Part shown: piece after piece, positions 56,766 to 64,000 of the stretch
Layout: every line of letters begins with the position of its first letter
Numbering within the stretch: position 1 is the stretch's first letter
From: Lachnospiraceae bacterium NC2008
GTDB taxonomy: Bacteria > Bacillota > Clostridia > Lachnospirales > Lachnospiraceae
DNA length: 64,000 nt
Assembly: GCA_000687675.1 (NCBI GenBank)
Contig: JHWS01000003.1
Span: 124,001 to 188,000, forward strand
Reading direction: 5' to 3'
Notes under the pieces: model-generated
The model's database searches: none
Told to the model about the DNA's origin: nothing
What the model saw: the letters and a program-made list of their open reading frames with translations, nothing else
Program-made: the position numbers and the translations under genes

Positions 56766-56774
56766 AGTATAACA
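56766..56774 (-). promoter_or_regulatory. Extended -10 promoter of mutS2
   Basis: Reading on the minus strand, TGT-TATACT ends 7 bases before ATG 56758, which puts the transcription start at or next to the A of the start codon. Confidence 0.6.
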
Positions 56775-56800
56775 CACGAAAGTAGGGGGATGGTATGCAC

Positions 56801-56829
56801 TTGTAGGCATTTTTTCACCATGCTAAAAT
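56801..56829 (+). promoter_or_regulatory. Promoter of the HtrA-like gene
   Basis: TTGTAG (56801-56806), 17 bp, TAAAAT (56824-56829), with TG in the extended position. It gives a leader of about 30 nt including AGAGG. Confidence 0.7.
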
Positions 56830-56867
56830 GATGTAGTGATTTTGGATCTTTAATTAAGAGGTTAAAA

Positions 56868-58274
56868 GTGAAAAAAGAAGAATTAGATGAAAATAAACTT
56901 AATGATGAAGATATAGCAGAAACTGGCCACGATGAATCCAGCGACTACGAGTTCATCCGCGAGTCTATTAGAAAGCGTCCTGTAAACAGGAAAAAAGTGG
57001 TAAAAAAAATGCTTCTTACAGCGGGAAGCGCGGTGCTTTTTGCTACTATTGCCTGCCTTACCTTCTTACTTCTTGAGCCGGTTCTCGACAGGATGATTAA
57101 TAAGAAGTCAGGGGATGAGACAGATCTTAATAAGGTAACATTAAATGAGACTCCTGAAGATGAAACATGGGATAGTTCTGATATAGACGTTGCAATAGAC
57201 GATACACCTTATGAAGAAACACCAATCGAGGATCTTAACCTTAATGACGATGGAAGTGTTAGTTCCAATGGTGTAATTACGGAAAATGTCAGCATAAGTC
57301 TTACTCTCGATGACTACCAGCTGATTCATAGAAAGATGTATATTCTTTCACAGCAGGTTAGAAAGAGCCTGGTTGATGTAACATTTATCTCCAAAGATAT
57401 GGATGTTCTTAATGATACATATCTTAGTACAAACAGAACTATGGGACTTATAGTTGCCCAGTCGGGTAAAGATCTTTATGTCCTTGTTAGTGATAGCAAT
57501 GCCGGCAAACCTGAGAGTATAACTGCAACATTTTCAGATGGTGCAACAGTAGATTGCGAAATAATATCCAGAGATAAAGACACAGGACTTATGATTCTTC
57601 GTCTTTCAGTAGATTCTATTCCAGCCGAAGCTGCAAACTCTTATAAGGTAGCTACTATAGGAAGTTCCTCAAATAAGACCCTTCTTGGCAATGCCATAAT
57701 TGCAGTTGGTGACCCTCTTTCAGTTGGTGAGTCAATTTGCTACGGTGCTGTAACATCTAATACTTTATATGCTGGTTACACAGACAGTTCATATCAGATT
57801 ATTACTACAGATATTGTTGGTAATCAAAATGCCAGTGGGGTTCTTGTTAACACAAGAGGTCAGGTAATCGGATTTATCTCTCAGAAGTGCCAGGTGGAAG
57901 GTATGGACAATATGGTTTGTGCATACGGTATAAGCAGCATAACAGACCTGGTTGAGAAACTTTCTAATGATTCAGATATAACTTATATTGGACTTCATAT
58001 AACTAATGTAACACCAGATGCAAAAGCTACACTTGGAATACCAGGCAATGCTTACATTACAAAAGTAGAAAATAACTCACCTGCAAGTGCTATAGGTCTT
58101 ATGCCAGGTGATATTATAACTGGGTACGATGGTGAATATGTAGGAAGCGCTGAGGAATATATGCGTAAGGTATACGCTACTACTCCAGGAGCTGAAGTAA
58201 AGATTAAGTTCCAGCGTCTTAATGGTGATAAGTACGAAGAACTTACAGAGACTATCGTAACAACTACTAGATAG
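56868..58274 (+). CDS. HtrA-like PDZ protein with degraded catalytic triad
   Basis: A 468-aa membrane-anchored protein: acidic cytoplasmic start, TM at about residues 48-71, an Asp/Glu/Asn linker to about 135, a trypsin-like domain (about 150-365) and a PDZ domain (about 370-455; GNAYITKVENNSPASAIGL, PGDIITGYDG). The protease has lost key residues: where HtrA has NNHV it reads SDSNA, and the TDLAVLK Asp site reads TGLMILR. Only the Ser site (NASGVLVN) stays. It is probably a non-proteolytic binding or chaperone protein. The start is GTG 56868 after AGAGG. yhaM follows 20 bp later. Confidence 0.82.
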   Translation: MKKEELDENKLNDEDIAETGHDESSDYEFIRESIRKRPVNRKKVVKKMLLTAGSAVLFATIACLTFLLLEPVLDRMINKKSGDETDLNKVTLNETPEDETWDSSDIDVAIDDTPYEETPIEDLNLNDDGSVSSNGVITENVSISLTLDDYQLIHRKMYILSQQVRKSLVDVTFISKDMDVLNDTYLSTNRTMGLIVAQSGKDLYVLVSDSNAGKPESITATFSDGATVDCEIISRDKDTGLMILRLSVDSIPAEAANSYKVATIGSSSNKTLLGNAIIAVGDPLSVGESICYGAVTSNTLYAGYTDSSYQIITTDIVGNQNASGVLVNTRGQVIGFISQKCQVEGMDNMVCAYGISSITDLVEKLSNDSDITYIGLHITNVTPDAKATLGIPGNAYITKVENNSPASAIGLMPGDIITGYDGEYVGSAEEYMRKVYATTPGAEVKIKFQRLNGDKYEELTETIVTTTR

Positions 58275-58294
58275 ATTTACAGGAGGAAATATAC

Positions 58295-59239
58295 ATGAGA
58301 TACATTAAGGACCTTGCAGAAGGCAACAGCATACAAGGTGTGTATTATCTTAAACAGAAAAATCAGACAGAGACAAAGACAGGTAAGCCTTATCTTAATA
58401 TGATACTTCAGGATAAGACAGGTGTACTTGATACTAAGGTTTGGGATCCATATAGCCCTGGTATAGGAGAGTGCGAAGCAGGAGACTATATCGAGGTTGT
58501 AGGTGATGTTATAACATTCAACAACCAGAAGCAGGCTAAGCTTACAAGGATAAGAAGGGCGGATGAAGGAGATTATAATCCAGCAGATTACTTCCCTATG
58601 ACTAATAAGAATATAGATGAGATGTATAACGAGCTTCTTGCATTAATAGGCTCAGTTAAGGCTCCGTATTATAAGAAGCTTCTTGAGATGTTCTTTGTAG
58701 AGGATGCAGATTTTGTAGCGTTATTTAAGAAAGCTTCAGCAGCAAAGACAGTTCATCACGGATTTATCGGAGGCCTTCTTGAACATACTCTTAGCGTTAC
58801 TAAGCTTTGTGACTACTATTGCACAGCTTATCCGGTGCTTAAGAGAGATCTTCTTATCACAGCAGCTATCTGCCACGATATAGCAAAGACCAGAGAGATA
58901 TCTCCTTTCCCTGCTAATGACTACACAGATGAGGGACAGCTTCTTGGTCATATCGTTCTTGGCTCGGAGATGGTATCTGAGAAAGTGAAAATGATTGCTG
59001 ATTTCCCCGCTAAAGAAGCGGCAGAGCTTAAGCATTGTATCCTTGCCCATCATGGGGAATATGAATATGGTTCACCAAAGAAACCAGCTCTTGTTGAGGC
59101 AGTAGCTCTTAATTTTGCTGATAATACTGATGCAAAGATGGAAACTCTTACAGAGATATTCGCTGGTACTGATAATAGCGACTGGCTTGGATATAACAAG
59201 TTCCTTGATACTAATATCAGAAAAACAAGCAAAGAATAA
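58295..59239 (+). CDS. yhaM: 3'-5' exoribonuclease YhaM family
   Basis: A 314-aa enzyme: N-terminal OB fold (about residues 10-95, LQDKTGVLDTKVWDP) and HD phosphohydrolase domain with HHGFIGGLLEHTLSV near 155, AAICHDIAKTREIS near 190, GSEMVSEK, and HCILAHHGEYEYGSP near 250. YhaM is known to trim RNA 3' ends and some DNA in Firmicutes. AGGAGG lies upstream. Confidence 0.93.
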   Translation: MRYIKDLAEGNSIQGVYYLKQKNQTETKTGKPYLNMILQDKTGVLDTKVWDPYSPGIGECEAGDYIEVVGDVITFNNQKQAKLTRIRRADEGDYNPADYFPMTNKNIDEMYNELLALIGSVKAPYYKKLLEMFFVEDADFVALFKKASAAKTVHHGFIGGLLEHTLSVTKLCDYYCTAYPVLKRDLLITAAICHDIAKTREISPFPANDYTDEGQLLGHIVLGSEMVSEKVKMIADFPAKEAAELKHCILAHHGEYEYGSPKKPALVEAVALNFADNTDAKMETLTEIFAGTDNSDWLGYNKFLDTNIRKTSKE

Positions 59240-59269
59240 TTTCTGATTAGAAAATATGTAGAGGATTAT

Positions 59270-60796
59270 ATGTACGTAAAGAATCAGATTCTTAACATGG
59301 AAATCTCAGACTTGGGAGCTGAGGGTGAAGGTATAGGCAAGATAGAGGGCTTTCCTGTATTTGTCAAAGATACTCTTCCTGGTGATGAGATTGAAGTTAG
59401 ACTAGTTAAGGTAAAAAAGAATTACGCATATGGACGATTGGAGAAGGTTATTAAACCCTCTCCTTTTCGTATAGAGCCTGTTTGCCCACTTGCAAGACCT
59501 TGCGGTGGTTGTCAGATTATGGAGATGTCATATGATAAGCAGCTTGAGTTTAAGGCTGGTAAGGTAAGAAATAATCTTATTCGAATAGGAGGAGTAGATG
59601 CGGACTATTTGGATAGTATTATGGAGCCAATTGTTGGTGCCTATGACATTTTGAATGAAGGTTCACAAAGTGAACAAAGTTCTAACGGAGCAGTTCCAAC
59701 TAGGTACAGAAATAAAGCTCAGTATCCTATAGGTCGAGATAAAGAAGGCAATATTATTGCAGGATTCTATGCCGGAAGAACACATGCTATTATTCCGTGC
59801 CAGGATTGTAAGCTAGGGGTGGAAGAGAATAAAGATGTGCTTGATGCAGTTCTTTATTATATGAAACAGTGTGATATAACACCTTACGATGAGACTACAG
59901 GAACAGGACTTGTGCGTCATGTTCTTATTAGAAAAGGATTTGTATCCGGTCAGCTAATGGTATGCCTTGTAATTAACGGAAATAAGCTTCCAGCAGAAGA
60001 TGTATTAGTTGAAAAGCTGACTAAGATAGAAGGTATGACCTCTATATCTATAAGCATTAACAAGTCCAACTCTAATGTAATTATGGGAGATAATTATAAG
60101 ACTATCTGGGGGAGTGACACTATAGAAGATACCCTTCTTGGTCTTAAATTTAATATATCCCCTCTTTCTTTCTATCAGGTTAATCCTGTTCAGGTTGAAA
60201 AACTCTATACCATAGCTCTGGACTATGCTGATATTAAACCAGGGGAAGAGGTATGGGATATATGCTGCGGTATAGGAACTATAACCCTGTGCGCTGCAAA
60301 AAGAGTAGCTAATGGTGAGTCGTCAGCCAGGGTTCACGGTATCGAGATCGTTCCTCAGGCTATAGATGACGCTAAAGACAATGCTAAGCGTAACGGAATT
60401 ACCAATGCTGACTTTATCTGCGCGGCAGCAGAAGATTATATGCCAGCCCATGCAAAAGATATAAAAGCAGATGTGATAATTTTGGACCCTCCGCGTAAGG
60501 GAATGGATGAAAGGGCACTTCAGGTTGTTGTAGACACTGCTCCATCGCGTATTGTTTATGTAAGCTGTGACTCTGCCACACTTGCCCGTGATATTAAATT
60601 CTTAACTGCAAATGGCTACAACCTAACCAAGGTCCGCCCAGTTGATATGTTTGGAAATACCGTTCATGTTGAGACCTGTTGTTTGCTCGAACGACTTCGA
60701 AATGCAAAGGATCATGTCACGTTTACACTTGATAAGGAAGACTATTATCGGATTAAGGACGCAGAGGCTGATAAGAAAAACGATAGTACAAACTAA
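59270..60796 (+). CDS. rlmD: 23S rRNA (uracil-C5)-methyltransferase RlmD/RumA family
   Basis: A 508-aa SAM enzyme. TRAM domain (about residues 1-60), iron-sulphur cysteines CPLARPCGGC (about 75-84) and CQDC (about 182), SAM motif WDICCGIGTITL (about 330), DPPRKGMDER (about 405) and the catalytic Cys in VYVSCDSATLARD (about 428). A short Gly/Ser/Gln insertion (about residue 130) is unusual. The C-terminus after HVETCCLLER is a brief basic tail; a C-terminal extension typical of relatives appears separately as a broken fragment at 63108-63567. Its stop overlaps the convergent repressor gene. Confidence 0.93.
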   Translation: MYVKNQILNMEISDLGAEGEGIGKIEGFPVFVKDTLPGDEIEVRLVKVKKNYAYGRLEKVIKPSPFRIEPVCPLARPCGGCQIMEMSYDKQLEFKAGKVRNNLIRIGGVDADYLDSIMEPIVGAYDILNEGSQSEQSSNGAVPTRYRNKAQYPIGRDKEGNIIAGFYAGRTHAIIPCQDCKLGVEENKDVLDAVLYYMKQCDITPYDETTGTGLVRHVLIRKGFVSGQLMVCLVINGNKLPAEDVLVEKLTKIEGMTSISISINKSNSNVIMGDNYKTIWGSDTIEDTLLGLKFNISPLSFYQVNPVQVEKLYTIALDYADIKPGEEVWDICCGIGTITLCAAKRVANGESSARVHGIEIVPQAIDDAKDNAKRNGITNADFICAAAEDYMPAHAKDIKADVIILDPPRKGMDERALQVVVDTAPSRIVYVSCDSATLARDIKFLTANGYNLTKVRPVDMFGNTVHVETCCLLERLRNAKDHVTFTLDKEDYYRIKDAEADKKNDSTN

Positions 60797-61149
60797 TCGT
60801 TTTTGATTAACTGGCTGTAATAGCTAAGCAAGCGCTGTAGTGTTGCATCATCTGCACTTTCTGTATTCTTTATCAGTTCAAATAAGAGAGGATTGATACT
60901 CTTATGAATGCTTACTACATCAGGGGAAATATCATCTGTTTCGCCTGATAAATAGGCAACTGATGTCTTCATTTTCTCCGCTATCGATAGTATGACCTGT
61001 GGAGAAGGACTGCGGTCACCTGCTTCATATCTAACGTAGGATGCAGCCGTTAATCCAATCCGCCTTGCAGCTTCAGCTTTGGAAAGGTTAAGCCTTTCTC
61101 TTGCAGATTTGAGGCGTTCAGGAATAAGAGTATTATTCGTATGGCTCAT
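60793..61149 (-). CDS. XRE-family helix-turn-helix repressor
   Basis: A 118-aa regulator. HTH_3 domain at about residues 10-65 (ERLKSARERLNLSKAEAARR, RYEAGDRSPSPQVILSIAEK), then a short helical C-terminus. AAGGAGGT lies just before ATG 61149; the open frame upstream is non-coding. It is transcribed away from the DinD gene, starting from a promoter that overlaps operator O2 (61190-61202), and its own leader contains O1 (61167-61179). It probably represses both genes. It has no C-terminal autoprotease domain, so LexA/CI-type self-cleavage is unlikely. Confidence 0.88.
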   Translation of the reverse strand: MSHTNNTLIPERLKSARERLNLSKAEAARRIGLTAASYVRYEAGDRSPSPQVILSIAEKMKTSVAYLSGETDDISPDVVSIHKSINPLLFELIKNTESADDATLQRLLSYYSQLIKND

Positions 61150-61159
61150 AATAACCTCC

Positions 61160-61232
61160 TTGACAATTACCAATGGTAACGCTATAATATTACCATTGGT
61201 AATATTGTATAGCTGTATGCTTTTCATGTCAA
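61160..61232. promoter_or_regulatory. Face-to-face promoters with paired operators
   Basis: Plus strand: TTGACA (61160-61165), 17 bp, TATAAT (61183-61188), a perfect consensus. Minus strand: TTGACA (61232-61227), 17 bp, TACAAT (61209-61204). Predicted starts are near 61195 (+) and 61197 (-), so the two polymerases cannot bind together. Operators TTACCAATGGTAA (61167-61179) and TTACCATTGGTAA (61190-61202) are reverse complements of each other, centred 23 bp apart. One lies in the plus-promoter spacer, the other covers both start sites. Confidence 0.88.
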
Positions 61233-61247
61233 GGAAGGTGACGGATT

Positions 61248-61307
61248 ATGAAATTGGAAGTAGCAGGAGGGGAAAGACTTGGAGAAAAAAGCAATAATAC
61301 AGTATAA
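61248..61307 (+). CDS. Possible 19-aa leader peptide overlapping dinD
   Basis: ATG 61248 opens [19 protein letters not shown] and stops at TAA 61305-61307, 29 bases into the DinD gene in another frame. AAGGAAGG at 61231-61238 is a fair ribosome site. Translation of this frame would cross the DinD start (TTG 61279) and could tune it. Too short to judge as a real protein. Confidence 0.3.
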   Translation: MKLEVAGGERLGEKSNNTV

Positions 61308-62121
61308 AAAGAGATTTGATGATATCAGGCATGAAGAGAATGGCATTGAATTCTGGTATGCAAGAGAGTTGATGGAACTACTTGAATATGCTCAATGGAG
61401 AAATTTTGAGAAGACTATAGAAAAGGCAAAGACTTCTTGTGAAAACAATGGGATAACTGTAACGGATCATTTTGCTGATGTCAGCAAAATGATAAAAATC
61501 GGTAAAGGCGGTAATAGAGAAGTTGATGATTATATGCTCACTCGGTATGCCTGCTATCTCATTGCTGAGAATGGAGATCCACGTAAGGAACAGATTGCAT
61601 TCGCGCAGAGTTATTTTGCGGTGCAAACAAGAAAGCAGGAACTTATTGAAGAACGAATTGCATATATAGAAAGAACAGAAGCGCGTGGTAAGCTTAGGGA
61701 GTCGGAAAAGCGACTATCTCAGAATATCTATGAGCGTGGTGTTGACGATGCCGGGTTCGCAAGAATACGCTCAAAAGGTGATGAGGCTTTATTTGGAGGA
61801 TATACCACCAAAGAAATGAAAGAACGTCTTGGTGTCAAGGACTCAAGGCCGTTGGCGGATTTTTTGCCGACACTTACAATAGCAGCCAAGAATCTTGCAA
61901 CAGAGATGACAAATTACAATGTTGAAGAAAAGGATTTACAAGGGGAGTCAGCGATAACGGTTGAACATGTTGACAACAACAGTTCAGTAAGAGAGATGCT
62001 GGGGCAAAGGGGAATCAAACCGGAGAATCTTCCTCCTTCTGAGGATATTAGAAAACTGGAAAGAAGAGTTCAAAAGGAGGATAAGCAACTTGCTAAGAAA
62101 TCGGGGAAACTTCATGAATAG
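61279..62121 (+). CDS. dinD: DinD-like DNA damage-inducible protein
   Basis: A 280-aa protein matching the DinD family: N-terminal BRO/KilA-like DNA-binding region ([20 protein letters not shown] near residue 17), [20 protein letters not shown] near 85, then the family body ([20 protein letters not shown] near 150). E. coli DinD is LexA-controlled and inhibits RecA filaments. The start is TTG 61279 with AGGAGG at 61265-61270. Here control is by a perfect-consensus promoter under the neighbouring XRE repressor. The next gene overlaps its stop by 8 bp. Confidence 0.88.
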   Translation: MEKKAIIQYKKRFDDIRHEENGIEFWYARELMELLEYAQWRNFEKTIEKAKTSCENNGITVTDHFADVSKMIKIGKGGNREVDDYMLTRYACYLIAENGDPRKEQIAFAQSYFAVQTRKQELIEERIAYIERTEARGKLRESEKRLSQNIYERGVDDAGFARIRSKGDEALFGGYTTKEMKERLGVKDSRPLADFLPTLTIAAKNLATEMTNYNVEEKDLQGESAITVEHVDNNSSVREMLGQRGIKPENLPPSEDIRKLERRVQKEDKQLAKKSGKLHE

Positions 62122-63061
62122 AATCAGTCTGTTTAGAACGAGAATAGTTATTGAAGATAAGGTATATTTGTTAGCAAAGGATGTCAGGAAAGCGCTTGGA
62201 TATAAAAGTATTGACCAGTTACAAAGTGAACATTTTGAAATAGTTAAACATATTAAAGGTTTACCAGCCTTGGTTTTGGAAAGCGATTTTAATACTATCT
62301 TAACGTCCGACATAGACGCTATGAAAAAGCTTAAGCATATAGAGATAACTCGTGTTGAGACTTTGCGAAATAACACAGAAGCGATAAAGAGTATCTATCC
62401 GCTCAAGTTTATTGTAGCCGGAAAATTGTTTGAGAATGAAGCTAGGATGGCCGGTTATCAGAGTGTTAACGAGTATATGGAAGAGGTTGACTATGTTAAG
62501 GAAATCAATAACGAAAAAGAAAAACTGATTTCAAAGAGGGATTTGATAGAGAGTATAAGTCTAAGCAGAGTTAAGCTTTCCGAGTTGATTGACGCTGATG
62601 TTCTTGGCAAGAATGACCTTCAAATTCAACAGTATATCCATATCAATAATGGAACTCCTTATATTGAGAGTTTTATAGTTGGACGGGGCATATTTTTTTC
62701 TGTATATGATGACGGCTACGCATTTGATGAATTGAGGATTGAGAACAACGACCTGATAATTCCAACATATGATTATGATGAAGATAATCCTAATAAGAAT
62801 TATGGTCATGATCCGGAATTGAGAGACTACAGAGAGTATAGTTGTATGGAGAACATTTTATATCTGATCAAGCATAAAGATGTTGAGGATGCCGGTGTAG
62901 ATCTAATGAGTTGCAATGCTCCGGGGATTAGTTTTTATATATCACAGACTGAGGTGATAAAACTCCTTAATCCTAATATGTATAGAGATATAGTTCTTAT
63001 AGATGGAGATATGGATTTTGTATATTCAAAAACAATTACAAACGACTCTTTTATAGAATAA
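62114..63061 (+). CDS. Unrecognised protein coupled to DinD
   Basis: I do not recognise this 315-aa protein. The first 60 residues ([20 protein letters not shown] then GYKS) vaguely resemble the BRO-N/antirepressor pattern 'yfvAkDVakaLGY'. The rest is mixed alpha/beta and acidic, with no TM or catalytic motif. GGGG at 62103-62106 fits ATG 62114, which overlaps the dinD stop (62119-62121), so translation is coupled. It is probably part of the same damage- or defence-type cassette. Codon use (GTT, GCG, GAC) is somewhat unlike the core genes. Confidence 0.65.
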   Translation: MNRISLFRTRIVIEDKVYLLAKDVRKALGYKSIDQLQSEHFEIVKHIKGLPALVLESDFNTILTSDIDAMKKLKHIEITRVETLRNNTEAIKSIYPLKFIVAGKLFENEARMAGYQSVNEYMEEVDYVKEINNEKEKLISKRDLIESISLSRVKLSELIDADVLGKNDLQIQQYIHINNGTPYIESFIVGRGIFFSVYDDGYAFDELRIENNDLIIPTYDYDEDNPNKNYGHDPELRDYREYSCMENILYLIKHKDVEDAGVDLMSCNAPGISFYISQTEVIKLLNPNMYRDIVLIDGDMDFVYSKTITNDSFIE

Positions 63062-63107
63062 AGAATATTGCTGAGGTAGCCACTCTATGTCATTATGATA
63101 TTCGGTT

Positions 63108-63567
63108 GCTCAGTCGTACAACAGTTGAGACGGTGGTGCAACTTTCCAAGGGAGATATCGACAGAGGCAATGCTGAAAGAAAAAGTGCTGCAAAAACAGA
63201 GATACGGGTATGATCAGCAGTTACAGTAAAGTAAACAGGGATCCAGAGACAACAAACGTAAAGATAGATTTCTCCCTGGAGAACCTTGATCTGACGGAAC
63301 TCAGGGGGCACTAAAGGTCCGGGGGACCTTTGTTCAGCGCGGACCGAAGCGGAGACAGCGACATATGAGCAGATAAAGGATTATGTAAGGGAACAGACGA
63401 GTTTTAGAGTGTCTACCCTATACATTTCTCAGGTAAAGAGAAAGTGTGGTGTTGAGGTCGGGGAAAGCTACAACAAGCCTAAGTCAGAAGATGCAAGATA
63501 GCCTCAGTGTACGCCGGAGAAGGAAGAGGCAATTATGCAGGCACTCAGACATTTTGGGATGATATAA
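63108..63567 (+). pseudogene. Decayed C-terminal fragment of an RlmD/RumA-type methyltransferase
   Basis: Three frames in sequence recover the C-terminal extension found in many Lachnospiraceae RumA proteins: TTVETVVQLSKGDI (from about 63118), then VKIDFSLENLDLTEL (about 63258-63302), then TYEQIKDYVREQTSFRVSTL through YISQVKRKCGVEVGESYNKP and, after an in-frame TAG, PQCTPEKEEAIMQAL, RHFGMI and stop at 63567. Frameshifts, an amber stop and loss of the catalytic domains show decay. A hairpin (AAAGGTCC / GGACCTTT, 63313-63331) lies in the break. It occupies most of the 600-bp gene gap 63062-63660; I see nothing else there. Confidence 0.7.
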
Positions 63568-63660
63568 AGGAGATTATGCAAATGATCATCATTGAGTACG
63601 CAGATTAATGATCTGAGCTTGAAGATGAGAGTATTTATCTGGGAAGGTGGGAATTAAACG

Positions 63661-63984
63661 ATGCCAAATATGAATTATCCGGAGAGCGACTGGAAACTTT
63701 TTAGAAGTAGAATATCGGATTGGCAGGAAGCGTATATGGAAAAACTCTGCAAAGAATATATTGATATCTTAAGCACTGATGGCAGTTCGGCAGACAGATT
63801 TTGGGCAGTGGAAGAGCGCATAAAGGTAGATAAGAAAAAAGTCGGAGTGCAGGCTGAGATAAGGCGCTCACAGATGTTTTATAATATTGTTTCACTTATC
63901 CGAGAGGGCGCAATCTCTTTGGAAGATCTGGATGGATTTAGCGAAGAATTAAAGCAGGCTGCAGAAGCAAGTATGAATTGGTGA
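63661..63984 (+). CDS. Small conserved-looking hypothetical protein
   Basis: A 107-aa mostly helical cytosolic protein: MNYPESDWKLFRSRISDWQE, YMEKLCKEYIDILSTDGSSA, RFWAVEERIKVDKKKVGV, RRSQMFYNIVSLI and a final EDLDGFSEELKQA. I recall similar proteins in Lachnospiraceae accessory regions, often mis-named, without known function. GGGAAGGTGGG precedes the ATG. It follows the decayed methyltransferase fragment. Confidence 0.65.
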   Translation: MPNMNYPESDWKLFRSRISDWQEAYMEKLCKEYIDILSTDGSSADRFWAVEERIKVDKKKVGVQAEIRRSQMFYNIVSLIREGAISLEDLDGFSEELKQAAEASMNW

Positions 63985-64000
63985 AAACATGGGAATTATA

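Noticed and set aside
61079-61297. 72-aa plus-strand frame across the promoter switch
   Set aside because: It runs antisense to the repressor gene and through both operators, and has no ribosome site.
63985-64000. Possible start of another gene at ATG 63989
   Set aside because: Only four codons are visible and there is no ribosome site, so nothing can be claimed.

Overview
The window is low-GC Firmicutes DNA, most likely a Lachnospiraceae relative of Butyrivibrio, Pseudobutyrivibrio or Roseburia. This is inferred from the AT-rich AGA/CTT/ATA codon usage, strong GGAGG ribosome sites, a CIRCE-controlled hrcA-grpE-dnaK-dnaJ operon, PolC-type DNA polymerase III, the rpsF-ssb-rpsR-gdpP-rplI-dnaB and pyrH-frr-uppS-cdsA-dxr-rseP-ispG-polC gene orders, and lineage-typical proteins (DUF6465-like, SCP2 with a Lys/Ala tail). 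No database was searched; assignments rest on motifs and gene order.

Layout. 1-6.9 kb: 2-hydroxyacid dehydrogenase, cardiolipin synthase, aminotransferase, patatin-like lipase, a Lys/Ala/Pro-repeat protein and a zinc-ribbon membrane protein. 6.9-7.14 kb: a 226-bp imperfect inverted repeat. 7.2-12.9 kb: heat-shock operon and recU. 13-17.5 kb: orphan hybrid histidine kinase, a prepilin-like protein and a sirtuin. 17.7-22.9 kb: ribosomal/replication cluster with the c-di-AMP phosphodiesterase gdpP. 22.9-27.2 kb: DUF218 membrane protein, DUF1858 protein, 2[4Fe-4S] ferredoxin, polysaccharide deacetylase, bactofilin. 27.3-40.2 kb: pyrH to polC, with a PP2C phosphatase and Ser/Thr kinase between rseP and ispG. 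40.2-47.3 kb: tRNA-Glu(CTC), a chemoreceptor next to a sugar-binding-type lipoprotein, SCP2 fusion, nth, DEDDh exonuclease, a 34-aa membrane peptide. 47.3-52.1 kb: VanW protein, AIR-synthase-like protein, Lrp regulator, aminotransferase, trmL. 52.2-60.8 kb: a minus-strand mutS2-response regulator-histidine kinase set divergent from a degenerate HtrA-yhaM-rlmD set.

60.8-64 kb is accessory. An XRE repressor and a DinD-like gene followed by an unrecognised gene diverge from a compact regulatory node: two face-to-face consensus promoters whose start sites nearly coincide, with two copies of one 13-bp operator. Behind them lie a decayed C-terminal fragment of a second RlmD/RumA-type methyltransferase gene and a small conserved-looking hypothetical gene.

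The most unusual signals are: the repressor/DinD switch; a tandem palindromic element of about 63-65 bp that carries a promoter -10 box into gdpP and ispG; a PP2C gene that seems to start at AUU or AUC; several genes that look leaderless (gdpP, nth, mutS2); the long inverted repeat before hrcA; and a two-hairpin intergenic motif with compensatory stem changes at 4959-5033 and 52145-52226.
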